Below are positions 45,572 to 53,954 of a stretch of 62,124 nt of DNA, in pieces (the stretch's first letter is position 1; every line of letters starts with the position of its first letter). The position numbers and the translations under genes were made by a program. The notes beneath the pieces are model-generated. The model was not told where the DNA came from. It searched no databases and saw only the letters and a program-made list of their open reading frames with translations. Origin of the DNA: Deinococcus arboris (GTDB lineage Bacteria > Deinococcota > Deinococci > Deinococcales > Deinococcaceae); contig NZ_WQLB01000025.1 in the NCBI RefSeq assembly GCF_009755355.1, positions 1-62,124 on the forward strand, written 5' to 3'.

Positions 45572-45586
45572 TTGCCATCCGGGCAA
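45572..45586. promoter_or_regulatory. Palindrome copy 3, TTGCC-N5-GGCAA
   Basis: TTGCCATCCGGGCAA lies 120 bases after the XRE-cupin stop and before the truncated synthase and MOSC genes, on the path to 45880. It is the third copy of the pattern. Confidence 0.6.
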
Positions 45587-45652
45587 CACAGAATTTATAG
45601 TTCTGCTTAGCTTGACGCCTCACTGGTCGGGCATCTGATTTCAGGGAGGTTG

Positions 45653-45883
45653 AATGCCTTGTCCGATTTTCTGCATAGGTGGATTTCATCCAGTGGATAT
45701 GATTTGCAGCCCTTCAATACAGGTGCAGCTGAGAGCACTAAGGCTCTTTTGGCGCGGCAACTTCTCAGTGAGCGGGGTCTGCCGGACATTGTCAAAGGCG
45801 AGTCTCATATCGTCCCAGTGAGACACAGTGGTGGGGGGGCTGATGCCTCCTTGCTTCTGTACGCTAGAGCCACGGGCTTATGA
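45653..45883 (+). pseudogene. Fragment of alpha-oxoamine synthase (ALA-synthase-like)
   Basis: The frame contains LLSERGLPDIVKGESHIVPV followed by a broken tail, resembling the small C-terminal region of 5-aminolevulinate synthase (GLPVM..SHIVPV.VGD). The preceding lines and the C-terminus do not match. It is a short 77-aa remnant with no PLP lysine. Its TGA overlaps the ATG of the MOSC gene. The family call is tentative. Confidence 0.35.
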
Positions 45884-46572
45884 CTGGCGCCCGAGTCAAA
45901 CAGGTGTGCGTCGGCCTACCGGCCCCTCTATCCTACCGGGGCAGCACAGTGCCCAGCGGGTTTGTCAAAACCCCAGTGAACTGGCCCCTATGGCTGGGCG
46001 AGGAGGGCCTGGACGGCGACGGTCAGGCTGACCGCCGTTACCACGGCGGACCAGACAAAGCCGTGTGTGTCTATCCCTCGGAGCATTACCCGTTCTGGTC
46101 TGGGCGCCTCATCCGGCCCCTGGGGCCAGCGGCGTTCGGGGAGAATTTCACGACGGCCGGCCTCACCGAGACGAATGTGTGCATTGGGGACATCGTGAAG
46201 GTCGGTGGCGCCGTGGTGGAGGTGAGTCAGCCGCGCCAGCCCTGCTTCAAACTGGCCGCGCGTCACGATGAGCCGCGGCTCACCCTGTGGGTGCAGGAGA
46301 GCGGCCTGACGGGCTGGTACTTCCGGGTGCTTCGGCCCGGTGCCGTTCGGGCGGGCTCTCGGATGAGTCTGGTGACCAGGCCGCCAGAAGCGGTGAGCGT
46401 CCAGGAAGCGAACCGGGTGATGCATGTGGATAAACAAGATCAGGCGGGCATCCAACGCCTCCTGGCCCAGGACGCCCTCTCGACATCGTGGCGGGCGACG
46501 CTTGAAAAACGCCTGGCCAGGCACCTAGAAGACACAGCGGCCCGGTTGACTGGCGTGCATGACCCGGTATGA
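45880..46572 (+). CDS. MOSC domain protein, YiiM-like
   Basis: The 230-aa protein carries the YiiM-type MOSC pattern: RRYHGGPDKAVCVYPSEHYPFW around residues 52-73, GPAAFGENFTTAGL, and C122 in QPRQPCFKLAARH, the site that binds sulfur or the molybdenum cofactor in this family. YiiM-like enzymes act in molybdo-enzyme reduction of hydroxylaminopurines. Its stop overlaps the next start as ATGA, so it is coupled to an aminotransferase remnant. A complete molybdenum hydroxylase cluster lies 1 kb downstream. Confidence 0.93.
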   Translation: MTGARVKQVCVGLPAPLSYRGSTVPSGFVKTPVNWPLWLGEEGLDGDGQADRRYHGGPDKAVCVYPSEHYPFWSGRLIRPLGPAAFGENFTTAGLTETNVCIGDIVKVGGAVVEVSQPRQPCFKLAARHDEPRLTLWVQESGLTGWYFRVLRPGAVRAGSRMSLVTRPPEAVSVQEANRVMHVDKQDQAGIQRLLAQDALSTSWRATLEKRLARHLEDTAARLTGVHDPV

Positions 46573-47050
46573 CCCAGCCACGGATTTTCATCCGACGTGC
46601 AGAGCTGCTTCAGGGAGAGGTGCTGACCCAGCGCCTCCTGGCAGCCGAGGAGTGCCACGGCATCGGGGACCCAATCCGGGCCCTGCGTGTCTTGGGGATT
46701 GCCGGGCCGTTTCGCGTGGTGACGCCGTGGGAACTGGAGGATGAGCAGGGTGGCCGGCGGATCAATGCGGGTGGCCATGCGGCCCTGCCCTTCGGCGACC
46801 GTCATCTAGTACTCACTGAGTTTCTGCGCCAGTTGCTGGCGCGCGACGTCAGCATGGGGCTGCCCCAGCAAGCGGCCTCGGCGTGGCGCGGGGCCCTGGA
46901 AGAGGCGTTGGTGGCTCTCCTCGCCCGCGAAGCTCCGGAGGACGCTGATTCGCGGATGTTCTCCAACAGTGGCGCACAAGCCATTGAGACAGCCGCTAAA
47001 TTTGCTCGCGCTGCCCTGCTCAAAACCCGTGTGCAGTTACGTGGCCAAAG
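46569..47050 (+). pseudogene. Class III aminotransferase, N-terminal remnant
   Basis: The ATG at 46569 overlaps the MOSC stop (ATGA). It reads GGRRINAGGHAALPFG, then PEDADSRMFSNSGAQAIETAAKFARAA, the PLP phosphate region of class III aminotransferases. Homology ends near 47050, before the PLP-binding lysine, and the open frame then runs through unrelated DNA to 47318. Its loss left a MOSC gene without its enzyme partner. Confidence 0.75.
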
Positions 47051-47111
47051 CCTGCTGTTGTTCCGTACTCAGCATGTGGGGAGCGTCCCGGTTGCCTTGA
47101 CGTCCGTCTCG

Positions 47112-47305
47112 TCAGCTCGCGAGCCCCAAGTCGCGGTACCGGGTCACCGCCAAAATAGCCAGCACCGCACAACCTCCCGCCATCAGCACAAAAAATTGCG
47201 CCTGGCGCTGTTCCACTGCACAGGTGCTGATCTGAGACACCGCCCAGAACCCGTCCGCGCTGTGTGCCAGAGGGCCGGCATCACAGGCTGTGTCATCCCT
47301 CCATT
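47112..47305 (-). pseudogene. Membrane transporter C-terminal fragment
   Basis: The minus strand gives FWAVSQISTCAVEQRQAQF, then FVLMAGGCAVLAILAVTRY, the last two helices and tail of an MFS-like transporter. It stops at TGA 47114-47112 and has no 5' part. It is a 60-residue remnant wedged between the aminotransferase piece and an IS6 end. Confidence 0.4.
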
Positions 47306-47319
47306 GTTGCTGATCTGAT

Positions 47320-47451
47320 CGGAGTCCGTATCAGACGAACCAACCAGACGGCAGCGCTACGCTTCTGGCACGAGGGCGTGCAGGAGGCGGCCTGATCCTC
47401 AAGCCACCTCCTGATCTTCCGTGACCCCGATGAAACTAAATTGCCAGAACC
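47320..47451 (+). mobile_element. IS6-family 3' end relic
   Basis: RRTNQTAALRFWHEGVQEAA is the last part of an IS6 transposase, followed by the terminal repeat TAAATTGCCAGAACC ending at 47451. It is nearly the same right end as at 6237 and 37871. Confidence 0.7.
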
Positions 47452-47461
47452 TCACCAACTG

Positions 47462-49594
47462 TTAGTCCATCAATTTGTCCGGGGTAAAGGGGAGCGCGCG
47501 CAGGCGTTTGCCAGTGGCATTGTAGATGGCATTCCCGATGGCAGCGGGCACCCCCACGATCCCAATTTCCCCAATGCCTTTGGCTCCAGTCGGCCCGAAT
47601 AGAGGATCTGGATGTTCAATCCAGCGGGCCTGCACGTCTGGGGCGTCGGCATTCACGGCAATGTGGTAGCCAGCGAAATCCCCATTCACCACGTGTCCGA
47701 AGCGTGGATCCAGGTAACTTTCCTCTTGAAGGGCCGCTGAGATGCCCATGGTCATCCCACCAATAAACTGACTGTTGGCAGTGCGGGGATTGATAATGCG
47801 CCCAGGATCGTACACCCCGAGCATACGGGTCACACGCACTTCTCCCGTAACCGCACTGACCTTGACCTCGGCAAAATGCGCACCGTAAGCGTCCAGAACA
47901 TGCTTCTTGGCTTCATCAGGGAAGTAAGCTCCACCCTCAGCTTCCGCGCCTTCTGCAGGCTGCTGACCGTGCTTCTCGCGGAAATTCACCGCAGCGACCA
48001 TGATGGCGCTGCCCCAGTTGTAGGTGCCGGTCGATCCACCGGCCAGGTAACCGAACGGCAAGTCTGTCCGTCCGATCTGCAACTTAATGTCGGCCTCTTG
48101 CACGTTCAGCGCGTCGGCAGCAATCTGCTGGAGAATCGTCCACGCCCCAGTGCCCAGATCGGCCGCAGCAACCTGAACAGCGTACCGTCCGGCCGTGAAC
48201 GTGATTCGGGCTTTGGTCGGGAGGGTCTGCTGCTTAGGATAAGTGGCGCTTGCCACCCCCAAACCGTACAGCCACTCACCCACCTGCCGGCCACGCGGTG
48301 TGGTCAGCCGCGTTTCCCAGCCGAACAGCCGCGCCCCTTCACGCAGACACTCCACCAGATGACGGCTGGAGTGCGGTTTACCGCTTTCGGGATCGTTGTC
48401 CGGCTCATTGCGGATCCGCAGTTCAATGGGGTCAAGCCCCAGCTCGACTGCCAACTCATCCATCGCTGTTTCCTGAGCGAACATCCCAGGGAATTCACCT
48501 GGCGCGCGCATGAACGTGGCCGGCGCAATGTCCAGGGGAACCATCCGCGTGGTCGTCTCGCGGTTTGGGGCAGCGTAGAGGTGCCGGGTGGCATTGACGG
48601 TCTGCTCTGCAAATTGTTTGAGGCGACTGCTGCTCTGCGTGACATTATGGGCAATGGCCGTCAGTATCCCGTCGGCCTGCGCCCCCAGCCGGAACCGTTG
48701 ATGGGTGGTCAGGCGGTAACCGACCGAGCGGAACATCTGCTGACGGGTCAACATATATTTGACCGCGCGGCCAGGCAGAAGCTTCGCCGCCAGGGCGGTC
48801 AGCATGGTCGGGGCATGCGGAATCCCCTTGCTGCCGAATGCGCCCCCGACATACGGGGAAATGATCTCGATTTGCGCGGGCAGCAGGCCCAGGACAGGAG
48901 CCAGCAGCAGCTGGGCGAAGGACGCGCCCTGGGTGGCGTCGTAGAGCCGCAGATGGGGCCGCTCACCCAGAATGCCCAGGACGCCTTCCAATCGTTCGCG
49001 GTCCCACTCGGCAATAATGGAGTGCATCTCCATAGGGTTATGGTGCTCGTAGGGCGTGGTGTAGACCGCGTCCACCGTGACAGCAGACGCGGCCAGCGCC
49101 GCAGTGACGTTCCCCTGATGGCTGTCAGACGCCGCACCTGTATTGATGCGCTTTGGAGTGTATTCGTCTGGATGCCCAGTGCGAAACTGAGCGTCGTGGG
49201 GGGCCACGTCATACTCCACCTGCACCAGAGAAGCAGCGTGCCGCGCCACCTCTACAGACTCGGCAATCACGGCGCCGATGTACTCCCCCCGGTAATGCAC
49301 GTCTGGGCTTTGCAGAATGTAGAGTTCGTTGTCCGTTTTGGCGAGCAGCTTTGGGGCGTTGTGGTGTGTTAGCACAGTCAGGACGCCAGGCACCGCCCGG
49401 GCCGCCGCGTCATCGATGGACCGGATGGTTCCCTTGGCAATGGCTGAGGTGAGAGGAAACAGGTAGGCGGGGTTCTGCACTGCCTGCTCGTAAGCGTAGG
49501 GGGCTGTTCCCGTGACTTTGAGTGGCCCGTCCACCCGAACACGGTCTTGCCCGACGTTGCCCGGGGTTTGCTGCCCGCTGACAGCCGGCCTCAC
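47462..49594 (-). CDS. Molybdenum hydroxylase large subunit (PaoC/YagR-like)
   Basis: The 710-aa protein starts at GTG 49594, overlapping the upstream TGA (GTGA). It contains the xanthine dehydrogenase molybdenum domain: VRVDGPLKVTGTAPYAYE near the start, GGAFGSKG, and the catalytic Glu in GAKGIGEIG at 670-678. PaoC-type enzymes oxidise aldehydes or N-heterocycles at a molybdenum centre. Length and partners fit the PaoABC type. It forms a three-gene operon with the FAD and 2Fe-2S subunits. Confidence 0.95.
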   Translation of the reverse strand: MRPAVSGQQTPGNVGQDRVRVDGPLKVTGTAPYAYEQAVQNPAYLFPLTSAIAKGTIRSIDDAAARAVPGVLTVLTHHNAPKLLAKTDNELYILQSPDVHYRGEYIGAVIAESVEVARHAASLVQVEYDVAPHDAQFRTGHPDEYTPKRINTGAASDSHQGNVTAALAASAVTVDAVYTTPYEHHNPMEMHSIIAEWDRERLEGVLGILGERPHLRLYDATQGASFAQLLLAPVLGLLPAQIEIISPYVGGAFGSKGIPHAPTMLTALAAKLLPGRAVKYMLTRQQMFRSVGYRLTTHQRFRLGAQADGILTAIAHNVTQSSSRLKQFAEQTVNATRHLYAAPNRETTTRMVPLDIAPATFMRAPGEFPGMFAQETAMDELAVELGLDPIELRIRNEPDNDPESGKPHSSRHLVECLREGARLFGWETRLTTPRGRQVGEWLYGLGVASATYPKQQTLPTKARITFTAGRYAVQVAAADLGTGAWTILQQIAADALNVQEADIKLQIGRTDLPFGYLAGGSTGTYNWGSAIMVAAVNFREKHGQQPAEGAEAEGGAYFPDEAKKHVLDAYGAHFAEVKVSAVTGEVRVTRMLGVYDPGRIINPRTANSQFIGGMTMGISAALQEESYLDPRFGHVVNGDFAGYHIAVNADAPDVQARWIEHPDPLFGPTGAKGIGEIGIVGVPAAIGNAIYNATGKRLRALPFTPDKLMD

Positions 49595-50622
49595 TGCAGC
49601 CCTCCTTGCACGGCGCCGCCCTGCTCGGCGCGGCGCTGGGCCGTGCGGCCTTCGGCCAGCTCTTCCAACACGGCCACAACTGTGTTGCGGACCAGCGCGA
49701 CCTTAAAGGTATTTTCTGGTCCTGGAGTCGCGCCCGCCAGTTCCTCTTCAATGGCCGCGCGCAGGCGTTCGGTGGTCATGGTCTGGCCTCTGAGAGCGGC
49801 TTCAGCCTTGTGGGCCCGCCAGGGTTTATGGGCCACTCCGCCCAAGGCCAGCCGCACGTCCTTCACCTGACCATTCTCAACCTGCAGCGCGGCAGCAACT
49901 GAAACCAGCGCGAAAGCGTACGAGGCCCGCTCCCGCACTTTCCGGTAGGTTGAGCGCCGCGCGACAGGTACAGCGGGCAGATCGACTGCGGTGACCAGTT
50001 CGCCCTCTTTGAGGTTGGTGTCTAGGTGGGGCGTGTTGCCTGGTAAGCGGTGAAAGTCTTGGAAAGGCATCTGCCGCTCACCTCCTTGGCCCGACACCAC
50101 CACCGTAGCGTCCAGCGCTGCAAGCGGAATGCACATGTCAGATGGGTGAACCGCCACGCAGTCCGGTGACGTGCCCAGAACCGCGTTGTACCGCCCAAAG
50201 CCTTCCAGCGCCGAGCAGCCAGTGTTCGGCTCACGCTTGTTGCAAGGTGTGGTGAGGTCTTGGAAATAGACACAGCGGGTGCGCTGCAGCAGGTTTCCTC
50301 CGGTGGTGGCCATGTTGCGTATCTGGCCAGACGCCCCCGCCAGGATGGCCTCCGCCAACATGGGATACCGCTCACGAATCAGGGGATGCGCCGCCATGTC
50401 ACTGTTTCTCACCAGGGCACCGATCCGCAGACTGCCGTCTGACCGTTCAGTGATCTCCGTTAAGTTCAGCCGACTGATGTCCACCAACTGATCTACTTCG
50501 CGGATCCCCAGCCGGAGATGGTCCACGAGATTGGTTCCGCCTGCCAGGAAGGCGGCTGGGGCCGTGAATTTCTCAAGCGCGTCCGCCACGCTGCCGGCCC
50601 GCTCAAAGGCAAAGGGCTTCAT
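49591..50622 (-). CDS. Molybdenum hydroxylase FAD subunit (PaoB/YagS-like)
   Basis: The ATG at 50622 overlaps the 2Fe-2S gene's TGA as ATGA, giving 343 aa; a longer frame lies inside the upstream gene. FAD-binding motifs are AGGTNLVDHLRLG near 27-39 and TTGGNLLQRTRC. Cysteines C117, C127 and C136 in RCVYFQDLTTPCNKREPNTGC match the extra Fe-S cluster of PaoB-type flavin subunits. It passes electrons from FAD to the other subunits. Confidence 0.95.
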   Translation of the reverse strand: MKPFAFERAGSVADALEKFTAPAAFLAGGTNLVDHLRLGIREVDQLVDISRLNLTEITERSDGSLRIGALVRNSDMAAHPLIRERYPMLAEAILAGASGQIRNMATTGGNLLQRTRCVYFQDLTTPCNKREPNTGCSALEGFGRYNAVLGTSPDCVAVHPSDMCIPLAALDATVVVSGQGGERQMPFQDFHRLPGNTPHLDTNLKEGELVTAVDLPAVPVARRSTYRKVRERASYAFALVSVAAALQVENGQVKDVRLALGGVAHKPWRAHKAEAALRGQTMTTERLRAAIEEELAGATPGPENTFKVALVRNTVVAVLEELAEGRTAQRRAEQGGAVQGGLQ

Positions 50623-51170
50623 TTCTTCTCCAGTGCGTGTAGAGCGTGAACGGACAGGCGAACGTCCGCGTCCGCGACTTCGCGCAGCGCGGCCACAATA
50701 TTGACGTACGCGCCGCAGCGGCATAAGTTGCCACTCATCCGCTCCCGGATTTCTGCGTCTGTCAGGGCAAAAGGCGCGTTGATGTCCGGCGTAATATGGC
50801 TGGGCATTCCAGCACGGTATTCGTCCAGCATGCCGACAGCAGAACAGATCTGGCCGGGCGTGCAGTACCCGCACTGAAAGCCGTCGTGATCCAAGAAAGC
50901 CTGCTGAACAGCGCCCAACTGACCGACACGCCCCAGACCTTCAGCGGTCACGACCTCCGCACCATCGTGCGCGACCGCCAGAGCCAAGCAGGACAGTACG
51001 CGGCGGCCGTCCAACAGGACCGTACATGCCCCGCACTGCCCATGATCACAGCCTTTCTTGACAGAATTCACGCTCAGATGGTCACGCAGGGCGTCCAGCA
51101 CAGAGACCCGGGGATCAAGCTCAAGATCATAGGACAGACCGTTGACGTTGAAATGGACAGGAAAGGTCAT
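50619..51170 (-). CDS. Molybdenum hydroxylase 2Fe-2S subunit (PaoA/YagT-like)
   Basis: The 183-aa protein has both 2Fe-2S clusters: plant-type C41, C46, C49 and C61 (GCDHGQCGACTV, SCL) and the C-terminal C100, C103, C150 and C152 (CGYCTPGQIC, NLCRCGAY). Unlike E. coli PaoA it has no Tat leader, so the complex is probably cytoplasmic. GGAGG precedes the ATG. It heads the operon, divergent from xdhC with 296 bases between. Confidence 0.95.
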   Translation of the reverse strand: MTFPVHFNVNGLSYDLELDPRVSVLDALRDHLSVNSVKKGCDHGQCGACTVLLDGRRVLSCLALAVAHDGAEVVTAEGLGRVGQLGAVQQAFLDHDGFQCGYCTPGQICSAVGMLDEYRAGMPSHITPDINAPFALTDAEIRERMSGNLCRCGAYVNIVAALREVADADVRLSVHALHALEKK

Positions 51171-51466
51171 AAGGAAGCCTCCAACAAGCAGATCAACACA
51201 CGAGGTCTGGTCTTTTCAGATGGTAGAACGCTGAGCAGGACGTCTGGAAATGACAAGTCTTTAGGGAGCACTCCCGACTGAAGAGAGTTGCAACAGCTGG
51301 TTGTCTGTTTCAGTGACACCCTGAGACAGAGCTGGTGGGCAATCTCCATGCCCATCAACCCGCTTCTGCCGGTTTCGCTCAGGTCAAGTCGTTTTTGCAC
51401 ACGGACTGAAGGGCCGGACGCCCATGCGACCAGTACAGTAAGGCCCAGGAAGGAGAGTTGGCCTGC

Positions 51467-52522
51467 ATGGATGAAACCCTCGACGACTTCTTGAGTCTCT
51501 GTGCTCAGCTGAGCAGCGCACCTGACCTGGTTTTGGCTACCCTGATAGACACTTGGGAGGTTCGTCAGCCACTGGGCCGCCGCGCCTGGCTGTTGCCAGA
51601 CGGGCAGCGGCTGGGGACACTGACGTTGGGCGGCTGCGCCGACAGTGTATTGCGGCGCGCCGCGCAGCAGGTACGGCACAGTGCGCGGGCCGTCCGCGTG
51701 AAGGTCGATCTGGGCAGCGGTGAAGCGTATGAATTTGGCCTGACCTGTTCTGGAAGCGTAGAGGTCCACCTTCAGCTCGCGTCGCCTGCACATCCGCTCT
51801 GGGCCAAAGCCCGGGATGAGCGCTTGGCCGGCCGCGTTTTGCGGCTGGTGACGCGGTATGGCCCAGACGCTGGCGTGACACTCCTCACTGATGCGGGGGA
51901 GAGAGAAGTGCTGGGGCAGCCCCTCACACCGGCTCAGCAGGCACGGGCAGACCTTCCTCTTCAAGGTTCAGGGGGCCACTGTGCCGAGCGCACCCCCGAT
52001 GCCCTGTATGAGCGTTGGCTCCCGGCCATCGGTCTGGTGGTCGTGGGCTCTGGCCCGATTGCCCGCCCGCTGACCCAGTTGGCCCACACTATGGGCCTGC
52101 GGGTGACGGTCACGGATGACCGGCCAGAGCGCCTCCAGCCTCAGGAATGGCCGGGCACCCAAACAGTGCTGAGCGTCTGCACCGGTCAGGAACTCCGCCT
52201 CCCACCCTTGGGGCCGCAGGACGCTGTGGTTATCCACTCGCACGACTACGCCCATGAGCTGTCTGTCCTGACCAGAGCCCTGGCCTCGCCCTCGCCGTAC
52301 GTGGCCCTGGTGGCCAGCCGGCGGCGAGGCCAGGCTCTCCTCAAGTTTATGCAGGACACTGGCACCGACCCCGCGCAACTGCGCCGCATTCATACACCTG
52401 CAGGCTTCGATCTGGGTCTGGAGTCTCCGGCTGGGATTGCCCTGAGTATCCTCAGTGAGCTGGCCGAGCTTATGGGCCGGGGCAAGAGGGGAAGGCCAAT
52501 CCAAGCTCTAGATCACCAGTAG
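51467..52522 (+). CDS. xdhC: XdhC/CoxI-family molybdenum-enzyme maturation factor
   Basis: I prefer the ATG at 51467 (351 aa) over the TTG at 51458, because AGGAAGGAGAG sits at a proper distance from the former. The N-terminal XdhC_CoxI domain (DLVLATLIDTWEVRQPLG, LGGCADSVLRRAAQQ) and the C-terminal Rossmann XdhC_C domain (VVVGSGPIARPLTQLAHTMGL) are present. XdhC binds and sulfurates the cofactor and inserts it into the enzyme. It diverges from the PaoABC-type operon it serves. Confidence 0.93.
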   Translation: MDETLDDFLSLCAQLSSAPDLVLATLIDTWEVRQPLGRRAWLLPDGQRLGTLTLGGCADSVLRRAAQQVRHSARAVRVKVDLGSGEAYEFGLTCSGSVEVHLQLASPAHPLWAKARDERLAGRVLRLVTRYGPDAGVTLLTDAGEREVLGQPLTPAQQARADLPLQGSGGHCAERTPDALYERWLPAIGLVVVGSGPIARPLTQLAHTMGLRVTVTDDRPERLQPQEWPGTQTVLSVCTGQELRLPPLGPQDAVVIHSHDYAHELSVLTRALASPSPYVALVASRRRGQALLKFMQDTGTDPAQLRRIHTPAGFDLGLESPAGIALSILSELAELMGRGKRGRPIQALDHQ

Positions 52523-52524
52523 TG

Positions 52525-53163
52525 TCAGTGTTCACCTCTTCTGGGCATGCTGTGTAGCCGAGCAAGAATGTCAGGCGTGTCCACATCGGTCAGCTCATCA
52601 TCTGGCCGGTCAATGAAGGTGGCCTGATGCCGGTAACGCTCAATCAGCGCGCGTGGGCCTGTGTCAGCAGCCGGCAGCTCCAACAGTTCAGGCAGGAGGC
52701 GAGCGTGGAGCAGCAGAGGCGGAGCCTGGACCGCGTGTGTGGCTTCGCCATAACGGGTGCCTACGAGCGGAGCGCCTGTGCAGCGAAACGCCTCGCGGAG
52801 CGCCCTGTAAGTTGAGGGCGTTACAAAAGGCATATCTGCCAAGGCAAAAGTCAACGTGTCCAACGTCTCTGAGAGGGCCTGTGCCGCCACTTGGAAAGAC
52901 GACAGGAGGCCCTGTTCAGGCTCGGGATGAACCACAGCGGTGAAGGGCAAATCGGCCAAGGCAACTGCAATGTCCCGGCCCACCGCGCCGGGCGGAACCA
53001 CCACAGTGTACTTGTCGGTCACGTCTCCACCGCGCAGGAGCGCCAAAGCAGCATACCGGCATAGCGGCTGACCGTGCAGGGGCACGAGCTGTTTGGGAAC
53101 CCCCATCCGTCGGCTGGACCCAGCAGCCAGCAGCGCAGTGGCATGAGCAGCCATGTGGATCAT
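52525..53163 (-). CDS. MocA-like molybdenum cofactor cytidylyltransferase
   Basis: The start is uncertain: ATG 53163 (MIHMAAHATALLAAGSSRRMG) or ATG 53154. The protein is about 212 aa and carries the nucleotidyltransferase signature LAAGSSRRMGVPKQL and ADMPFVTPSTY with DTGPRALI downstream. MocA adds CMP to molybdopterin to make the MCD form, and works with XdhC-type chaperones on PaoABC-type enzymes. It converges on xdhC with only 2 bases between the stops. Confidence 0.9.
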   Translation of the reverse strand: MIHMAAHATALLAAGSSRRMGVPKQLVPLHGQPLCRYAALALLRGGDVTDKYTVVVPPGAVGRDIAVALADLPFTAVVHPEPEQGLLSSFQVAAQALSETLDTLTFALADMPFVTPSTYRALREAFRCTGAPLVGTRYGEATHAVQAPPLLLHARLLPELLELPAADTGPRALIERYRHQATFIDRPDDELTDVDTPDILARLHSMPRRGEH

Positions 53164-53189
53164 TATCAATGGAACCCTGGTGTGAGTGC

Positions 53190-53870
53190 GAGCAAGGGGT
53201 TGCAGCAAGTTATTGGGGTAACAGGGTGCGGAAACTGTCCATACGTGGCGATCCTCCCGATCACAAACAGGTGTTCTCGGCGAAGCCTAATCAGGATGAT
53301 GTGGTCTGGCCGCACTCGCCCCAGGTTCGGACCTTCGTCATTTTCAGGCTGAAGTCGCTCTCTGCTGGGAACACCAACGTGGCACCGTCAGTGACTTTTG
53401 TTTCCCAGCGTCTCACAGTGGACGCGCACCCAGGTGGCCGTGTTGTCGTCGTGGCGCTCCACGGCCCGCTAATACGGGAACCCCCAGCGTCTGCGTTTTC
53501 AGGAAAGGTGCGCGCGATCCAGCCAGATACCGTACTTCATACCGATCACGTGCCGGATTATGGGCTGGTCCGACCGCTGCTGTCAAAGCCACGCAACCGG
53601 GCATCACCGTCCAAGATCAATCCAAGCTCGTCTTGCTGTGCGAATGTGAGCTTTTTGGGTTGGCCGGTCGCGCGGGAAGCTCGCTCTCACGTCTGAGCCA
53701 GGCCTGGATGGTGCCGTCAGTGACGCCAAACTGTTGCGTCAGGTCGCGGGTCGTGCGACCAGGGTCATTGAGCGCGAGCTGAGCGGCGAGACGTCCAGTT
53801 GGGTGTGGGTGAGGCGACTGGGCCGCCAGGGGGAAATGGTCGCACTCCACACGACATATTCTCATGAATC
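53190..53870 (-). mobile_element. IS630-family transposase relic
   Basis: Read on the minus strand it starts with LAAQLALNDPGRTTRDLTQQ, FGVTDGTIQAWLRR (helix-turn-helix) and continues, in shifted frames, to VTDGATLVFPAESDFSLKMT and TWGECGQTT. The later catalytic region is lost. Stops and frameshifts abound. Confidence 0.6.
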
Positions 53871-53909
53871 AGTAACTACAGAACACGGAGAGTGGGAAAC
53901 ACCGTCAAC

Positions 53910-53937
53910 AGGCGTTCGTGGGGCTCCACGAACGCCT
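53910..53937. terminator. Strong hairpin after M23 peptidase gene
   Basis: AGGCGTTCGTGG (53910-53921) and CCACGAACGCCT (53926-53937) are exact inverted arms of 12 bases with a 4-base loop, 17 bases past the peptidase stop. There is no T-run, but position suggests a transcription end. A similar hairpin occurs at 59878. Confidence 0.6.
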
Positions 53938-53954
53938 CAGCTGATTGAAGAGGT

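Noticed and set aside
47876..49372. 498-aa plus-strand open frame
   Set aside because: It is wholly antisense to the molybdenum hydroxylase large-subunit gene.
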